Part shown: positions 25,437 through 35,309 of the stretch, piece after piece | How positions within the stretch are numbered: the stretch's first letter is position 1 | Layout of the letters: each line of letters begins with the position of its first letter | Source of the DNA: Vibrio hepatarius | GTDB lineage: Bacteria; Pseudomonadota; Gammaproteobacteria; Enterobacterales; Vibrionaceae | NCBI RefSeq assembly: GCF_001274785.1 | Contig: NZ_LHPI01000020.1 | Location: 89,679 to 153,678, forward strand | DNA length: 64,000 nucleotides | Reading direction: 5' to 3' | Program-made: the position numbers and the translations under genes | Notes under the pieces: model-generated | What the model was told of the DNA's origin: nothing | What the model saw: only the letters and a program-made list of their open reading frames with translations | The model's database searches: none

Positions 25437-27161
25437 TTAAATATAGATCGCGAGTTCTGAGCCAGACGCGTCACCCTCACCCAATCCCATCACTTCATCG
25501 AGACTGACGATACCTTCCAGCGCCAGTTCCATCGCGGAAGCAAGCAGCGGCTTATAGGTTGGGCTTTGACGCGCTTCTCTTGCGAAACCTACCGCATCGT
25601 TGGCTCGCAGCATATCCATCATTTTTTGCTCTAGCTCGAGCATTTCAAACACACCAATTCGGCCACGGTAACCGGTCAAATTACAATTCTGGCATCCATG
25701 ACCGCGATAAAACTTGGCTGTAATCTGGTTAGGGAAACGTTGCGCCAACCACTGTTGACGACCATCATCCAGAATGTCTTCGGTCTTGCAATCAGGACAC
25801 ACTTTACGTACTAGTCGCTGAGCAACCACAGCGCGCACCGCGCTGGCAACCAAATATCCCGGCGCCCCCATATCAATCATACGTAATGCACTATCGACCG
25901 CATCGTTGGTGTGCAGTGTCGTCAATACTAAGTGACCCGTTAATGCGGCTCTAAGACCGATCTCGACCGTTTCTTGGTCACGCATTTCACCAATCAGGAT
26001 AATATCTGGGTCCTGACGTAAAAAGGTTCGTAGTACCGTTGAGAAATCAAGGTCAATCTTCGGGTTCACTTGCACTTGGTTTACACGCGGTAAACGGTAT
26101 TCCACCGGGTCTTCCGCGGTAATGATCTTTTTCCCCGGTACATTCAATTCACTTAACGCGCCGTACAAAGTGGTGGTTTTACCTGAACCGGTCGGCCCAG
26201 TGACCAAAATCATCCCATGCGGGCGCTTCAACTGCTTACGTAAGCGGACAAGCAGATGGTCAGGAATCCCCGACTCTTCGAGTTTACGTACGCCAGAAGA
26301 TTGGTTTAGTAAACGCATCACCACAGACTCACCGTGCTGAACCGGCATGGTCGACATACGAATGTCGACAGACTGACCTTTGGCTTTGATGTTAAACCGG
26401 CCATCTTGCGGCAAGCGTTTTTCTGAGATATCCAGGTTCGCCATTAGCTTGAGACGCAATACTAACGCAGGCGCAACATTGACTTCATTTAACAAGGTTT
26501 CATGCAACACGCCATCAATACGCTGACGAAGACGCAGTACGTCGGCGTCGGGTTCGATGTGAATATCCGAAGCACCAACTTGAATCGCATCTTCAAACAA
26601 CGAGTTGATCAGTTTTACAACGGTGACTTCCTGGCTATCGTCGTCTTCAACGTTAAAGTCAAAGGCTTCGGTCACCTGGTGTTCCGCTTGCAGTTGCTCG
26701 GCAAACGAAGCGATCTCTTTCGTGCGTCGGTAATAACGGTTAAAACCATCAACCAACTGATTTTCAGCCGCGATAACAAAATCAACTTTGTACTGTGAGA
26801 GCTGACCAAGCAGAGCTTCTTGCGCGAACAGATCCGCGGGATCGCTCATTGCGACGCGTAATGTATCGTTATTGTTCGCAATAACCAGCGCACGTAACCG
26901 ACGGGCATGCACTTCTGGCAGTACCTGCACCGCATCAATATCAACGTTGGCGCGGTTAAGGTCGATCAATGGGATATCCAACTGCTGCGACAAAAACGTC
27001 AGCATTTGGTGTTCAGACAAAAAGCCTAGATCGATCAACGTTGCACCGAGTTTTCGGCCACTGTTTTTTTGCGCGCTTAACGCCTGATCTACCTGTAGAT
27101 CAGTAACAATGCCTTCCTCAACCAGCAAGTCACCCAGGCGTTTGCGGAGTTTAACTTTCAC
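25437..27161 (-). CDS. mshE: MSHA pilus extension ATPase MshE
   Basis: 574 residues, GspE/PilB family hexameric ATPase. The N-terminal region has two tandem MshEN-type motifs (RKRLGDLLVEEGIV at 6-19; RKLGATLIDLGFL at 36-48), the fold that binds cyclic di-GMP in V. cholerae MshE. Walker A GPTGSGKT lies at 322-329, Walker B in DIILIGEMRD around 386-395, and a tetracysteine zinc site at C455, C458, C490 and C493. It powers pilus extension; the c-di-GMP repeats mean extension depends on second-messenger level. It overlaps mshN by 11 bases. Confidence 0.96.
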   Translation of the reverse strand: MKVKLRKRLGDLLVEEGIVTDLQVDQALSAQKNSGRKLGATLIDLGFLSEHQMLTFLSQQLDIPLIDLNRANVDIDAVQVLPEVHARRLRALVIANNNDTLRVAMSDPADLFAQEALLGQLSQYKVDFVIAAENQLVDGFNRYYRRTKEIASFAEQLQAEHQVTEAFDFNVEDDDSQEVTVVKLINSLFEDAIQVGASDIHIEPDADVLRLRQRIDGVLHETLLNEVNVAPALVLRLKLMANLDISEKRLPQDGRFNIKAKGQSVDIRMSTMPVQHGESVVMRLLNQSSGVRKLEESGIPDHLLVRLRKQLKRPHGMILVTGPTGSGKTTTLYGALSELNVPGKKIITAEDPVEYRLPRVNQVQVNPKIDLDFSTVLRTFLRQDPDIILIGEMRDQETVEIGLRAALTGHLVLTTLHTNDAVDSALRMIDMGAPGYLVASAVRAVVAQRLVRKVCPDCKTEDILDDGRQQWLAQRFPNQITAKFYRGHGCQNCNLTGYRGRIGVFEMLELEQKMMDMLRANDAVGFAREARQSPTYKPLLASAMELALEGIVSLDEVMGLGEGDASGSELAIYI

Positions 27162-28203
27162 CTTTTGAACCTTCTAACTGTTGAATCAGATTGAGTCGGT
27201 CGATGATAAACTGGTGTGACTGGCCAGATAACCCCATGCCTTCCAACGCTTTATGATAAGAAGCTTTGGCATTATCAAACTCAAGCGTTCGTTCTTGCTG
27301 AATGCCTAAACCCAACCACCAACGACCACTGTCCGGTTCCATTTCAACCAGCTTTTGATAGCTCTCCATCGCCATCGCGTCTTGACTATTTTTCTGTGCC
27401 AGCCCGCCACGCAACGATAAGTACTCCACACTGGCGTTGTCCAACATTGCGGCGACCGCAGATAGCGCCGCAGCTTGCTGTTTCTCTTTGATCAATAGCT
27501 TCGCTAACGCCAAGCGCAGCGAAATGTTGTCGTTCTCTAAGCTGATACCTTTTTGCAGTAGGTCAACCGCTTTGCGCACGTCGCCTTTACCGTAATACAA
27601 TGCGGAGAGTTTTTTGCGTACCTTGGCATTCTGCGGCGTGTATTTTAGCGCTTCGTTGTAATGAGCCAGTGCACCTTTGAGATCGTTACTGTCGAGTGCT
27701 TTTTTCGCGAGCACTTGCGCTTTGGCAGACAATTCCGCCGAGGTCAACTCTACGTGCTCGATCACTACTTCGCCGACAGGTTGTGGTTGAGTGTTGGTCA
27801 CTTTAGCAATTAGCGGACTAGACTCTGCTGGCTGAGAAATAGGCGCGGACTGTACGGCTTGAACCTTACTATCTTGGCTACGTGGTTGAAGATCCGCTTC
27901 TGTACGAACGCTAGAACGGTAAATCGACTCACTTTGTGTGGCAATCTTCGCGGTTGGCGACGGCACATTCTCCACTAAATTGGACTCAGTGCGCGTGGTA
28001 ATCGGTGCGTATTCAAGCGACTCGACCGGTGCTTGGTATGAAATTGCCCAACCGCCCAGCGCCAAGCTCAAGCCAAGTGTGCCTACAACCCAAGGTAATA
28101 CCGCTCTCTGTTTAACGGGCATGACCTGAGCTTGTTCAATCGCGGTAAGCGGACTACCGTTTTTCTTCGCCAGATCGGATAATGCTTGGTTAATTGCACT
28201 CAT
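27151..28203 (-). CDS. mshN: MSHA biogenesis TPR protein MshN
   Basis: 350 residues: short cytoplasmic start, one membrane segment (about 34-54, AVLPWVVGTLGLSLALGGWAI), a low-complexity Ser/Gln-rich linker (about 60-150) and C-terminal tetratricopeptide repeats (from about 158, for example DLKGALAHYNEALKYTP and NAKASYHKALEGMG). It is a scaffold for the periplasmic part of the machine. It follows mshM by three bases. Confidence 0.9.
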   Translation of the reverse strand: MSAINQALSDLAKKNGSPLTAIEQAQVMPVKQRAVLPWVVGTLGLSLALGGWAISYQAPVESLEYAPITTRTESNLVENVPSPTAKIATQSESIYRSSVRTEADLQPRSQDSKVQAVQSAPISQPAESSPLIAKVTNTQPQPVGEVVIEHVELTSAELSAKAQVLAKKALDSNDLKGALAHYNEALKYTPQNAKVRKKLSALYYGKGDVRKAVDLLQKGISLENDNISLRLALAKLLIKEKQQAAALSAVAAMLDNASVEYLSLRGGLAQKNSQDAMAMESYQKLVEMEPDSGRWWLGLGIQQERTLEFDNAKASYHKALEGMGLSGQSHQFIIDRLNLIQQLEGSKGES

Positions 28204-28206
28204 GAT

Positions 28207-29046
28207 TTAATTCCATCCCCACAGCATGGGCGTTTTAAACTTTGGTTTGCGACTGTCGTAGGTGTCGTGCACGGCGTCAAACAGATACGTATTGGTTATC
28301 TGTTGACTGCCTTTGCTGTACGCGATCACCATTGCCTTATGGCAGATTTGATTGATCAGTCTTGGTATTCCTTGGCTCGCCAGCCAAATGGATTTTTTTT
28401 GCGTTAGCGAAAACAGCGTTGCCTGACCACCAGCCTTTTCGAGTCGGTTATCAATGTACGCCACCGCTTCATCCAAATTCAGTGGGCGCAAGCTAGCGCT
28501 AAAAGTAATGCGTTGACGAAGCTGACGCAGATGGTGTTGCTGCAATCGCTCGTCTAATTCTGGCTGTCCTATCAATACGATATGCAGCAGTTTGTTATCT
28601 TCTGTTTCTATGTTGCCGAATAAGCGTAACGCTTCGAGCGCGTCATCCGGCAGAGCCTGAGCTTCATCGACAAACACTACAACCTGTTTGCCTTCTTTCG
28701 CCAGGGCGATCAAACGCCTCTGGATCTGCTCGACCAAGCTACTGATTGGCTGATCGACAATACCGAGTTCCGCGGCAATCGCGACTCTCAGTTCATCACC
28801 ATTCAAAGCCGGATTGGGTAAATAAACCAGTTGAACATGCGGCGGAAAATGTCTGACCATCATCCGGCAAACCATGGTTTTTCCGGTACCGACTTCGCCA
28901 GTCACTTTGATCAAGCCTTCACCGAGTTCCAACGCGGTGTTCACCGTTTGGATCGCCTCATAATGCGGCCCTAAACCGAGAAACAACTCGGTTTTCGGTG
29001 TTAATGTAAAAGGCAGTTGTTCAAAGCCAAAATGTTCTAGGTACAT
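28207..29046 (-). CDS. mshM: MSHA AAA ATPase MshM (ExeA/GspA-like)
   Basis: 279 residues, AAA family. Walker A GEVGTGKT is at 50-57 and Walker B is in VVFVDEAQALP near 120. The start MYLEHFGFEQLPFTLTP is typical of the ExeA/GspA family, which helps secretin assembly by interaction with peptidoglycan; MshM lacks the C-terminal membrane and peptidoglycan-binding part. It lies 7 bases downstream of mshL. Confidence 0.92.
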   Translation of the reverse strand: MYLEHFGFEQLPFTLTPKTELFLGLGPHYEAIQTVNTALELGEGLIKVTGEVGTGKTMVCRMMVRHFPPHVQLVYLPNPALNGDELRVAIAAELGIVDQPISSLVEQIQRRLIALAKEGKQVVVFVDEAQALPDDALEALRLFGNIETEDNKLLHIVLIGQPELDERLQQHHLRQLRQRITFSASLRPLNLDEAVAYIDNRLEKAGGQATLFSLTQKKSIWLASQGIPRLINQICHKAMVIAYSKGSQQITNTYLFDAVHDTYDSRKPKFKTPMLWGWN

Positions 29047-29053
29047 CAGGCAC

Positions 29054-30706
29054 CTACTCTTCTGGGAACCACTCTTGCAACAAGTCGCGCGAGCGCTCCA
29101 GTTCTTTCTGCCATGTATTCACACCAACCACAGTTGGCTTCAATAGGATCACGAGCTCCGTCTTTTGTGTCATTTTACTGGTGTTACGGAACAAGTGGCC
29201 TAACGCTGGAATATCGCCCAAGAATGGCACTTTGGATACTTGGTCAACGGTATTCGACTTCATCAAACCACCGATCACCACAACGTCGCCGTCTTGGGCG
29301 CGAATGACGGAATCCGACTCACGAATCGAGCTACGTGCGAGCGGTAAGCTGATCTTAGTATCACCATAGCCGATCTCTTTGATCTGCTCGTCGACATCGA
29401 TAACCGCAGGGTGAACGTGCAGCAGTACGTTGCCTTGATCGTCAATTTGTGGTGTCACATCGAGCGAAATGCCCGAGAAGAATGGCGTTAGCTCAACTTC
29501 TGGTGATGGCTCAGAGTTGTCACCGCTGCCCACTACACTGGAAAGATCCGTAACGTAGTATTCGTCGGTACCAACTTTGATCACCGCTTTTTGGTTATTA
29601 GACGCGGTCACTCTTGGGCTAGACAGTACATTCAAATCCCCTTGAGTCGACATAAAGTTCAGCACTGCATCGAAGCTGCCGCTGGAAATCACCACATTAG
29701 ATTGACCGCCCAACAACGCACCAATCGAATCTAACCCAGGCAGTACAGACGTAATTATGTTGCCGCTGGTATCCTTAACGATAGAGCCCTGACCAATGGT
29801 GTAGTTGGTGCCGTTTGAGCTGAACGCTTTTGACCAGTTGATGCCTTGTTGGTAACCATCGCTGAGGGTCACTTCCAGAATCTTCGCTTCGAGAATCACC
29901 TGACGTTGCATACGTTGCTGGGACACGCCCAAGAACTCGCGTACTTCACGCAGTTCATCAGGATAACCACGCACGGTAATCACACTCGCTTGAGGAGTCA
30001 CTACAACGCTTTGCCCTTTACCCTGCCCAATCAGCTTAGACACCGCCACTTCTAACTGAGGCCAGAAATCGCTTTCACTGATGGTTTCAATCTCAGTGCC
30101 ACCTTTGGCGGTATTGGTTGAGCGTGAACGCGAAGACGAGTTTGAATTGGAGTTAGAATCCGAATCCGAGTTGGACGAGTCGGTATCGGTATTAGTAATC
30201 GTGCCCGTTGAGATCGACGTTAAAGAACGACCCGAACGTTTGAATTGTAAGTAATCAACCGGAATCGTAACGGTACGAATCCCCGCTGGATAGACTTGAA
30301 TAACGTTCCCCACTTTAGTGATATCGTAACCATAGATATCGCGTACCACATTCAGTGCTTCATCAAGCGTCACATCGGTCAGGTTGACGGTAATCGAACC
30401 TTCCACATCTGGGTGCACCGCCGCGCTATATTGCGTCCCTTGCACTAGGCTGGCAAAGAAAGCTTTTGCACCGACACCATTGGCTTTGATTCTAAAACGT
30501 TTAACAGTACTGATAGACGCCACAGTCTCATTATCCAGTTCAGGCATGAGATCAGCTTCCACCGAAGCGGGCAACTGTGCAAGACTGCGGCTATTGGCTT
30601 CATTCACGGCCTCATTCAAGGCATTTTTCGCCTCAACAGGGTCGCGGTGTCCCATCGAACAACCGACTAACGAAGCAATCATAATAGCTACTGCGAGTTT
30701 ACGCAT
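29054..30706 (-). CDS. mshL: MSHA outer-membrane secretin MshL
   Basis: 550 residues, a secretin lipoprotein: signal peptide with lipobox LVGC (C16), an STN/N0 domain (about 70-140), and the secretin core with the VIGGLMKSNTVDQVSKVPFLG box near 475. Between the N0 and N1 domains residues about 172-196 are an unusual run of Ser, Asn, Asp and Arg, likely disordered. The protein forms the ring through which the pilus leaves the cell. It lies 13 bases after mshK. Confidence 0.95.
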   Translation of the reverse strand: MRKLAVAIMIASLVGCSMGHRDPVEAKNALNEAVNEANSRSLAQLPASVEADLMPELDNETVASISTVKRFRIKANGVGAKAFFASLVQGTQYSAAVHPDVEGSITVNLTDVTLDEALNVVRDIYGYDITKVGNVIQVYPAGIRTVTIPVDYLQFKRSGRSLTSISTGTITNTDTDSSNSDSDSNSNSNSSSRSRSTNTAKGGTEIETISESDFWPQLEVAVSKLIGQGKGQSVVVTPQASVITVRGYPDELREVREFLGVSQQRMQRQVILEAKILEVTLSDGYQQGINWSKAFSSNGTNYTIGQGSIVKDTSGNIITSVLPGLDSIGALLGGQSNVVISSGSFDAVLNFMSTQGDLNVLSSPRVTASNNQKAVIKVGTDEYYVTDLSSVVGSGDNSEPSPEVELTPFFSGISLDVTPQIDDQGNVLLHVHPAVIDVDEQIKEIGYGDTKISLPLARSSIRESDSVIRAQDGDVVVIGGLMKSNTVDQVSKVPFLGDIPALGHLFRNTSKMTQKTELVILLKPTVVGVNTWQKELERSRDLLQEWFPEE

Positions 30707-30719
30707 ATAATCTCTAACC

Positions 30720-31043
30720 TTACTGTTTAATATCGAGAGAGAAGAGTTCTAACGTCCACTGCTTCCCCCCACGGGATAACACGACACTCTCTGGTTTAAT
30801 GTTTTTTACGCGGTACCCTCGCACACTTTCCCCAGCAACAACGACCTTATCACTGAGGGTTGCTTTACACGCTGATTCGCCGTTACACACAATACTTTGC
30901 AACTGGGGAGGTCGAGGTTGAGCCGCCTTCTTCGGCTTGCTCTGCTTGGCATTTTGCCAACCCAATGGTGCCGTCGGGTCTTGAGAAGCAGAAACATACT
31001 GCGAGCTTGCTAACAGAGCCGCGATCAAGATAAATCTACCCAC
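30720..31043 (-). CDS. mshK: MSHA biogenesis protein MshK (PilP/GspC-like)
   Basis: 107 residues with a signal peptide (MGRFILIAALLASSQYVSA) and a small periplasmic domain (IVCNGESACKATLSDKVVVAGESVRGYRV) similar in size to the homology region of PilP/GspC that contacts the secretin. Two close cysteines (CNGESAC) are notable. It overlaps mshJ by 8 bases. Confidence 0.88.
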   Translation of the reverse strand: MGRFILIAALLASSQYVSASQDPTAPLGWQNAKQSKPKKAAQPRPPQLQSIVCNGESACKATLSDKVVVAGESVRGYRVKNIKPESVVLSRGGKQWTLELFSLDIKQ

Positions 31044-31683
31044 CGATAAACTCCTCTCTGCTGCCTAATGTATACACTTCCAACACCAAACGAGCATTCG
31101 GGTACTTCTCTACTTGGTAATGGAAATTGCGCCAGTAGTACTTCACTGGTAACGCTTCTAAAGCTTCCAAGTAATTCACAATGTCAAAGTAACGGCCGAC
31201 CAGTTCGAGTCTTACTGGATGGATGTAATAACCTGAGTATTGTGAATCATCTGAGCTAGGCACAATCGGCTCGGCTTTCTTTGACTCTAACGACACCAAA
31301 CGCAGCTTATTTGAGCCTGCCAATACGCTTTCCAATAACTTAGCCATTTCGCTTGGTGAGATCAGATTCTCAACAATGTCGGCCAACTGCTGAGACAGCA
31401 TTTGGCTCTCTGTCACTAAGTTTTTGTATTTTTGATTAATTTCTTGGTCAGGATCTTTATTCAGCTTAGCGGTCATCAATAAAATATCCGCTTCTAAGCG
31501 CTGATTGTTAAGCTGAGTCGCATTTATTTGCTGAGTCAGACGCTTATTTTCAAGGTAAGTGGGTTCCACCACCAAGGTAAATACACCAAGTAGCAAAGCT
31601 ACCGCACCACACAGCGCAATCAGCCACTTTTCTCGAGGTGAGATCAGTTCAAACTTGTCACTCAAAGCTTGCCATTGTTTCAT
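31036..31683 (-). CDS. mshJ: MSHA biogenesis protein MshJ (PilO/GspM-like)
   Basis: 215 residues: cytoplasmic start, one membrane segment (about 20-40, WLIALCGAVALLLGVFTLVV), a coiled coil (about 45-95) and a ferredoxin-like C-terminal domain, the layout of PilO/GspM. It would pair with MshI in the inner-membrane alignment complex. It shares its start codon base with the mshI stop. Confidence 0.9.
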   Translation of the reverse strand: MKQWQALSDKFELISPREKWLIALCGAVALLLGVFTLVVEPTYLENKRLTQQINATQLNNQRLEADILLMTAKLNKDPDQEINQKYKNLVTESQMLSQQLADIVENLISPSEMAKLLESVLAGSNKLRLVSLESKKAEPIVPSSDDSQYSGYYIHPVRLELVGRYFDIVNYLEALEALPVKYYWRNFHYQVEKYPNARLVLEVYTLGSREEFIGG

Positions 31684-33122
31684 TACTTGGCCTCCTCTTT
31701 GGTTTTCAGTTCGAAGGTAATAATGTCATCGTCATTGCGGCCAATTTTGAGCGTCTCGAATGTACGGCCAACTAAGTTTAACTCGTTCTTAAATTGGCTA
31801 ATCCAGTTTGGAATTGACTGCGGTTCTTTCGCCAATCCCTTCAGGTCTAAGCTATGCGTGTTAATCGAAATCGAGCTTAGCGAGATGTCGTTACGCCCCA
31901 GCTTAGCCAGTGAACGCATCACGCCCGAATACCCCATTTGTGGTGCACTATCATGTTCGTTGATCGCGGTGAGCGATTGTCGCTTCGCTTGAATTTCGGC
32001 TTCTAAACGAGCCACCGCTGCGACTTTGGCCGGGCTAGGTTTATGCTTCGCCACTCGTTGAGTTAACGTTTCCGCCTGCTGCTTAAATTCGGTTTCTTGC
32101 GAGTGAAGTAACGCAAGTCGATCATTAAGCTGAGCATTTTGGTAAGTAAAGATGCCATACATCGCCAATAGAACAGCGGCGATCGCTGTCCAAGCAAACA
32201 TCACGTTTTTGAGCGAGAAGTACTCTTTCTTCGGCTTCAAACTATCTAGATACAGGTCAACCGTATCGTCGGCCATTTGAGATGCCAATTGAGCCAGTAA
32301 TACGCCCGACTCTTCACTAGTGTCAGTTAATGGCGACACTTTGACGTTTAAACGTTCACTTAAAGCTTGAGCGACTTCTGCCTGATCATCGTCATCACAA
32401 CACACTTTCATGTGATGCAAAGGGGTAGACCTCAATTGCGAGGACAAATAGTCAATCGAGCGCTGCAACTCAAGCGCTAAACCATCCAGTTGCAACGCGC
32501 TGCTGGCAACACCCGTTAACGGTGACGTCACTCCGCGGATGGTTCTCTGGAAGGTACAGTGGCCATCAACAAACGCACTGACCTTAATCTGGCCTTGTTT
32601 GCTGCGTTGGAGGAGTAAGAACCGGTTTAGCTCTCCGGCTGATGTCGCCCATACTTCGTCTTCCACCAGCACACGCTCAAGTGTGATATTGAACTCACTC
32701 AATAACTCACGCAGTGAAACGACCAGTTTGCGTGGTGCGACAAATACTTGCAGCTTATTGGCCGACGGCATCGGCGTCGAGTCGGCGACAATATCGCTGA
32801 CTCGCTCAGAAATGAGGTCTTTGAGAAGAAACGGCAATGCGCTCGCCAGTTCGTTGTCAGGCAAGGACGGTTTGTCGATTTGGTACGTTTGGTAGTGCTT
32901 CGCGTCCAGTACCACTTGCACAGCAAGAGAACTGGCACTGACGTTACTTAAGGTGGCTTTTAATGTCTCTTGCCAAGTACGACCGTCAAATTTGACCTGT
33001 GGCGGGAGATTCACTTCGCCAGCAGACGAGAAGTACAACGCGTCTGGTTGAACCACCACGGTCAGCAAAGCTTTGCGCTGATTGTTATGTTTAAATTTAC
33101 CTATTAACGGCTTTATTTTCAT
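31683..33122 (-). CDS. mshI: MSHA biogenesis protein MshI (PilM-PilN-like)
   Basis: 479 residues combining an actin-like cytoplasmic PilM-type region (1-300) with a membrane segment (about 306-322, MFAWTAIAAVLLAMYGIF) and a PilN-type periplasmic coiled coil plus ferredoxin-like domain. In V. cholerae this function is annotated as two genes, mshI and mshI2; here it is one uninterrupted frame. It lies 8 bases after mshH, so transcription probably continues from mshH. Confidence 0.9.
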   Translation of the reverse strand: MKIKPLIGKFKHNNQRKALLTVVVQPDALYFSSAGEVNLPPQVKFDGRTWQETLKATLSNVSASSLAVQVVLDAKHYQTYQIDKPSLPDNELASALPFLLKDLISERVSDIVADSTPMPSANKLQVFVAPRKLVVSLRELLSEFNITLERVLVEDEVWATSAGELNRFLLLQRSKQGQIKVSAFVDGHCTFQRTIRGVTSPLTGVASSALQLDGLALELQRSIDYLSSQLRSTPLHHMKVCCDDDDQAEVAQALSERLNVKVSPLTDTSEESGVLLAQLASQMADDTVDLYLDSLKPKKEYFSLKNVMFAWTAIAAVLLAMYGIFTYQNAQLNDRLALLHSQETEFKQQAETLTQRVAKHKPSPAKVAAVARLEAEIQAKRQSLTAINEHDSAPQMGYSGVMRSLAKLGRNDISLSSISINTHSLDLKGLAKEPQSIPNWISQFKNELNLVGRTFETLKIGRNDDDIITFELKTKEEAK

Positions 33123-33129
33123 TTAGTTA

Positions 33130-35136
33130 TTAGTTCTTTCGCCAACGTTTTCTACGGCCAATCTGTACTTTCATCGGGCCAAATGAACCCGGTGTTTTAG
33201 ATGGCTGAGGCAATATTTGCTGCTCTGGGCTTAAAAAGCGCCCTTGAAGCCCTTGAACACCGAGTTGTAGAACGGTTTCGTTCTCTTGTTTGTTATCGAC
33301 ACCAACCGCAATAACTTGCGTTGCAAGCCCGTCGCAAGCCCCCAAAAGACTGCGAACAAATAATTGGTTTTCGTGTCGTTGGTCGATTTGTTTAATCAAA
33401 CTACGGTGAAGCTTGAGATAGCTAATCGGCAGTTCTTTTAAATAATGAGTGCTGACGATGGAACGTCCGGCTTGACCGACAGCAACTTTACATCCTAAGC
33501 CAGCAATCATTTTAGCAACTGGGCGCATATAGTCTAAGTGTTTTACTAGTCTTGCTTCCGCAAACTCGAAAATCAGTCTGCGTTTCTGCTCAGTTGATAA
33601 TTGCAATAGCTCATCTCGGAACCACTTAAAATACTTCCTGTCGGCAAATGGAACCACGTGAAGATTGATAGAATAACATGATGAGTCTTCAGATTCTGTC
33701 AGATATCTTCGAATGATCGTAAATACTGCCTTATCCAAGACCATTTCGTAACCCACTGATTCAATGGCTGAATTAAACCTGGAAGCTTTTATCACGCCCT
33801 TTTCTGGATCGTTAATACGAGCAAATAACTCATAGTGATCAAGTTGAGTATCTTGGTCATCATCTAAGCGGTAACAAGGCTGCGAAAAAATGTGCAGTTT
33901 TTCCGGCTTGAGCACTTGGTCAAATAGGGTGCGCCAACGTACGCTACCGCGCTCCTCTTCAGTCGCAATATGTTTTTTAAAGCGGCTCCAAGTGTTGTTG
34001 CCTTGTAGTTGTGCGCTTTTGAGTGCGGTTTCCGCTTCATCGATGATACGACCTTGCCGCTCACCTTCTCGATACATACTGACGCCAATATGTATCCAGT
34101 TTTCCTTATCCAACACCAAAGGCGGCGTAATTCGAGTTAACTGCTTAAGGCACTGAGCAGCAATATGCGAAACTTCTTTGCTCGACAAATTCGGCGCGAA
34201 GATCGCGAAATCCGATTCGTAGTAACGAGAGAGAATCACATCGGGAAAGCGCTGAATGACGTTACTTAAACCTTCACCGACTTCAACGATAAAGTCATTG
34301 GACTCACTTTTTCCGCATTCCTCTTTGAGCAACGTCCAATCGTCGATACGGATCAGCAACACGCCGCCATGCGAGCCGCTTTCTGAAAGCGCCGATTCCA
34401 GTTTGCTATCAAACAACACCCGATTGGCAGTACCGGTTAGTTGGTCGAGGAAGGTTTGCGTTCGGATAAAGGTGTCAAAGCGACTGCGCTCTTGTCGCGC
34501 ATCCTGTAGCTCTTCGATGAGTCTGTCTAGCGCTTCGCTGGCGGTGTAAGGCCACTCTTGTTCGCTACCTTTAGCGTATTCTTCTACTCGTCCAGCGAGG
34601 ATCATACGCCCACGTTCTTCGAGCAACTCAGAACCGAGTAACTGCTGTTTGAGCCACTTCAACCCTTGCATCAAACAGAAAATGATCAGCATGATCGCTA
34701 AGGTAATCGACCACAGAGCCTGCATTGAGTAGCCATAGCCAATATAAGGTGGAACGGCTTTAAAACGAATCAGGTAACCGTCGTTACGTTCTAGTGTGTA
34801 CTCGGTTTGGTACAGTAATGCAGGGTCAACTTTCGATGAGGTATCTTTGAAGCGATAGATGGTGCCGTAACTCGAGGCGAGTTCCATTTCGACAATATTG
34901 GACGCTTGCAGCATCTTGGGCATCCAGTACTGCAACGAATACGCGGCGTCAGGGTCTTCCATTTCTTTATCCACCACAGTAACAATGCCTTGTAGTGAAT
35001 GGTCAAGGTACTCTTGCCCCAAACGCTTAAACGAGAGCGTGCCACCTAAAAACAGGATAAACATCGCGCTGATGACGATCACCGTAACAAAAGCGACCAG
35101 TCTGGTACTAAGTTTTAAGGTAGGGGTGTACCTCAT
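33130..35136 (-). CDS. csrD: MshH/CsrD, degenerate GGDEF-EAL regulator
   Basis: 668 residues from the preferred start at 35136 (MRYTPTLKLSTRLVAF); the frame reaches 35163 but the extra nine residues are not family-like. Two membrane segments (about 15-35 and 140-160) enclose a periplasmic domain, followed by a coiled coil, a GGDEF domain in which the active site reads YESDF, and an EAL domain in which EAL reads ELFAR. Both are therefore catalytically dead, as in CsrD, which promotes RNase E-dependent decay of CsrB-type small RNAs. In vibrios the gene (mshH) heads the MSHA locus. Confidence 0.92.
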   Translation of the reverse strand: MRYTPTLKLSTRLVAFVTVIVISAMFILFLGGTLSFKRLGQEYLDHSLQGIVTVVDKEMEDPDAAYSLQYWMPKMLQASNIVEMELASSYGTIYRFKDTSSKVDPALLYQTEYTLERNDGYLIRFKAVPPYIGYGYSMQALWSITLAIMLIIFCLMQGLKWLKQQLLGSELLEERGRMILAGRVEEYAKGSEQEWPYTASEALDRLIEELQDARQERSRFDTFIRTQTFLDQLTGTANRVLFDSKLESALSESGSHGGVLLIRIDDWTLLKEECGKSESNDFIVEVGEGLSNVIQRFPDVILSRYYESDFAIFAPNLSSKEVSHIAAQCLKQLTRITPPLVLDKENWIHIGVSMYREGERQGRIIDEAETALKSAQLQGNNTWSRFKKHIATEEERGSVRWRTLFDQVLKPEKLHIFSQPCYRLDDDQDTQLDHYELFARINDPEKGVIKASRFNSAIESVGYEMVLDKAVFTIIRRYLTESEDSSCYSINLHVVPFADRKYFKWFRDELLQLSTEQKRRLIFEFAEARLVKHLDYMRPVAKMIAGLGCKVAVGQAGRSIVSTHYLKELPISYLKLHRSLIKQIDQRHENQLFVRSLLGACDGLATQVIAVGVDNKQENETVLQLGVQGLQGRFLSPEQQILPQPSKTPGSFGPMKVQIGRRKRWRKN

Positions 35137-35265
35137 ATATGTCGAGTTCCTTTTCGTACACAAAGACGTCTATTCGGATTCCAGTCCATAGATAAAGAAT
35201 GCACTACAACATCACTCAGCAAATTAATCGGTGCAATGGTGGAATAGTTTGTTGACGTAACTATA

Positions 35266-35297
35266 TAAAAAAGCCGCGAAAATCGCGGCTTTTTTTC
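35266..35297. terminator. Terminator of ssb
   Basis: AGCCGCGA-AAA-TCGCGGCT (35272-35290) is a perfect 8 bp stem with A-runs and T-runs on either side. It stops minus-strand transcription of ssb before mshH and is symmetric enough to work both ways. Confidence 0.9.
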
Positions 35298-35309
35298 AGT
35301 AATGGAAGC

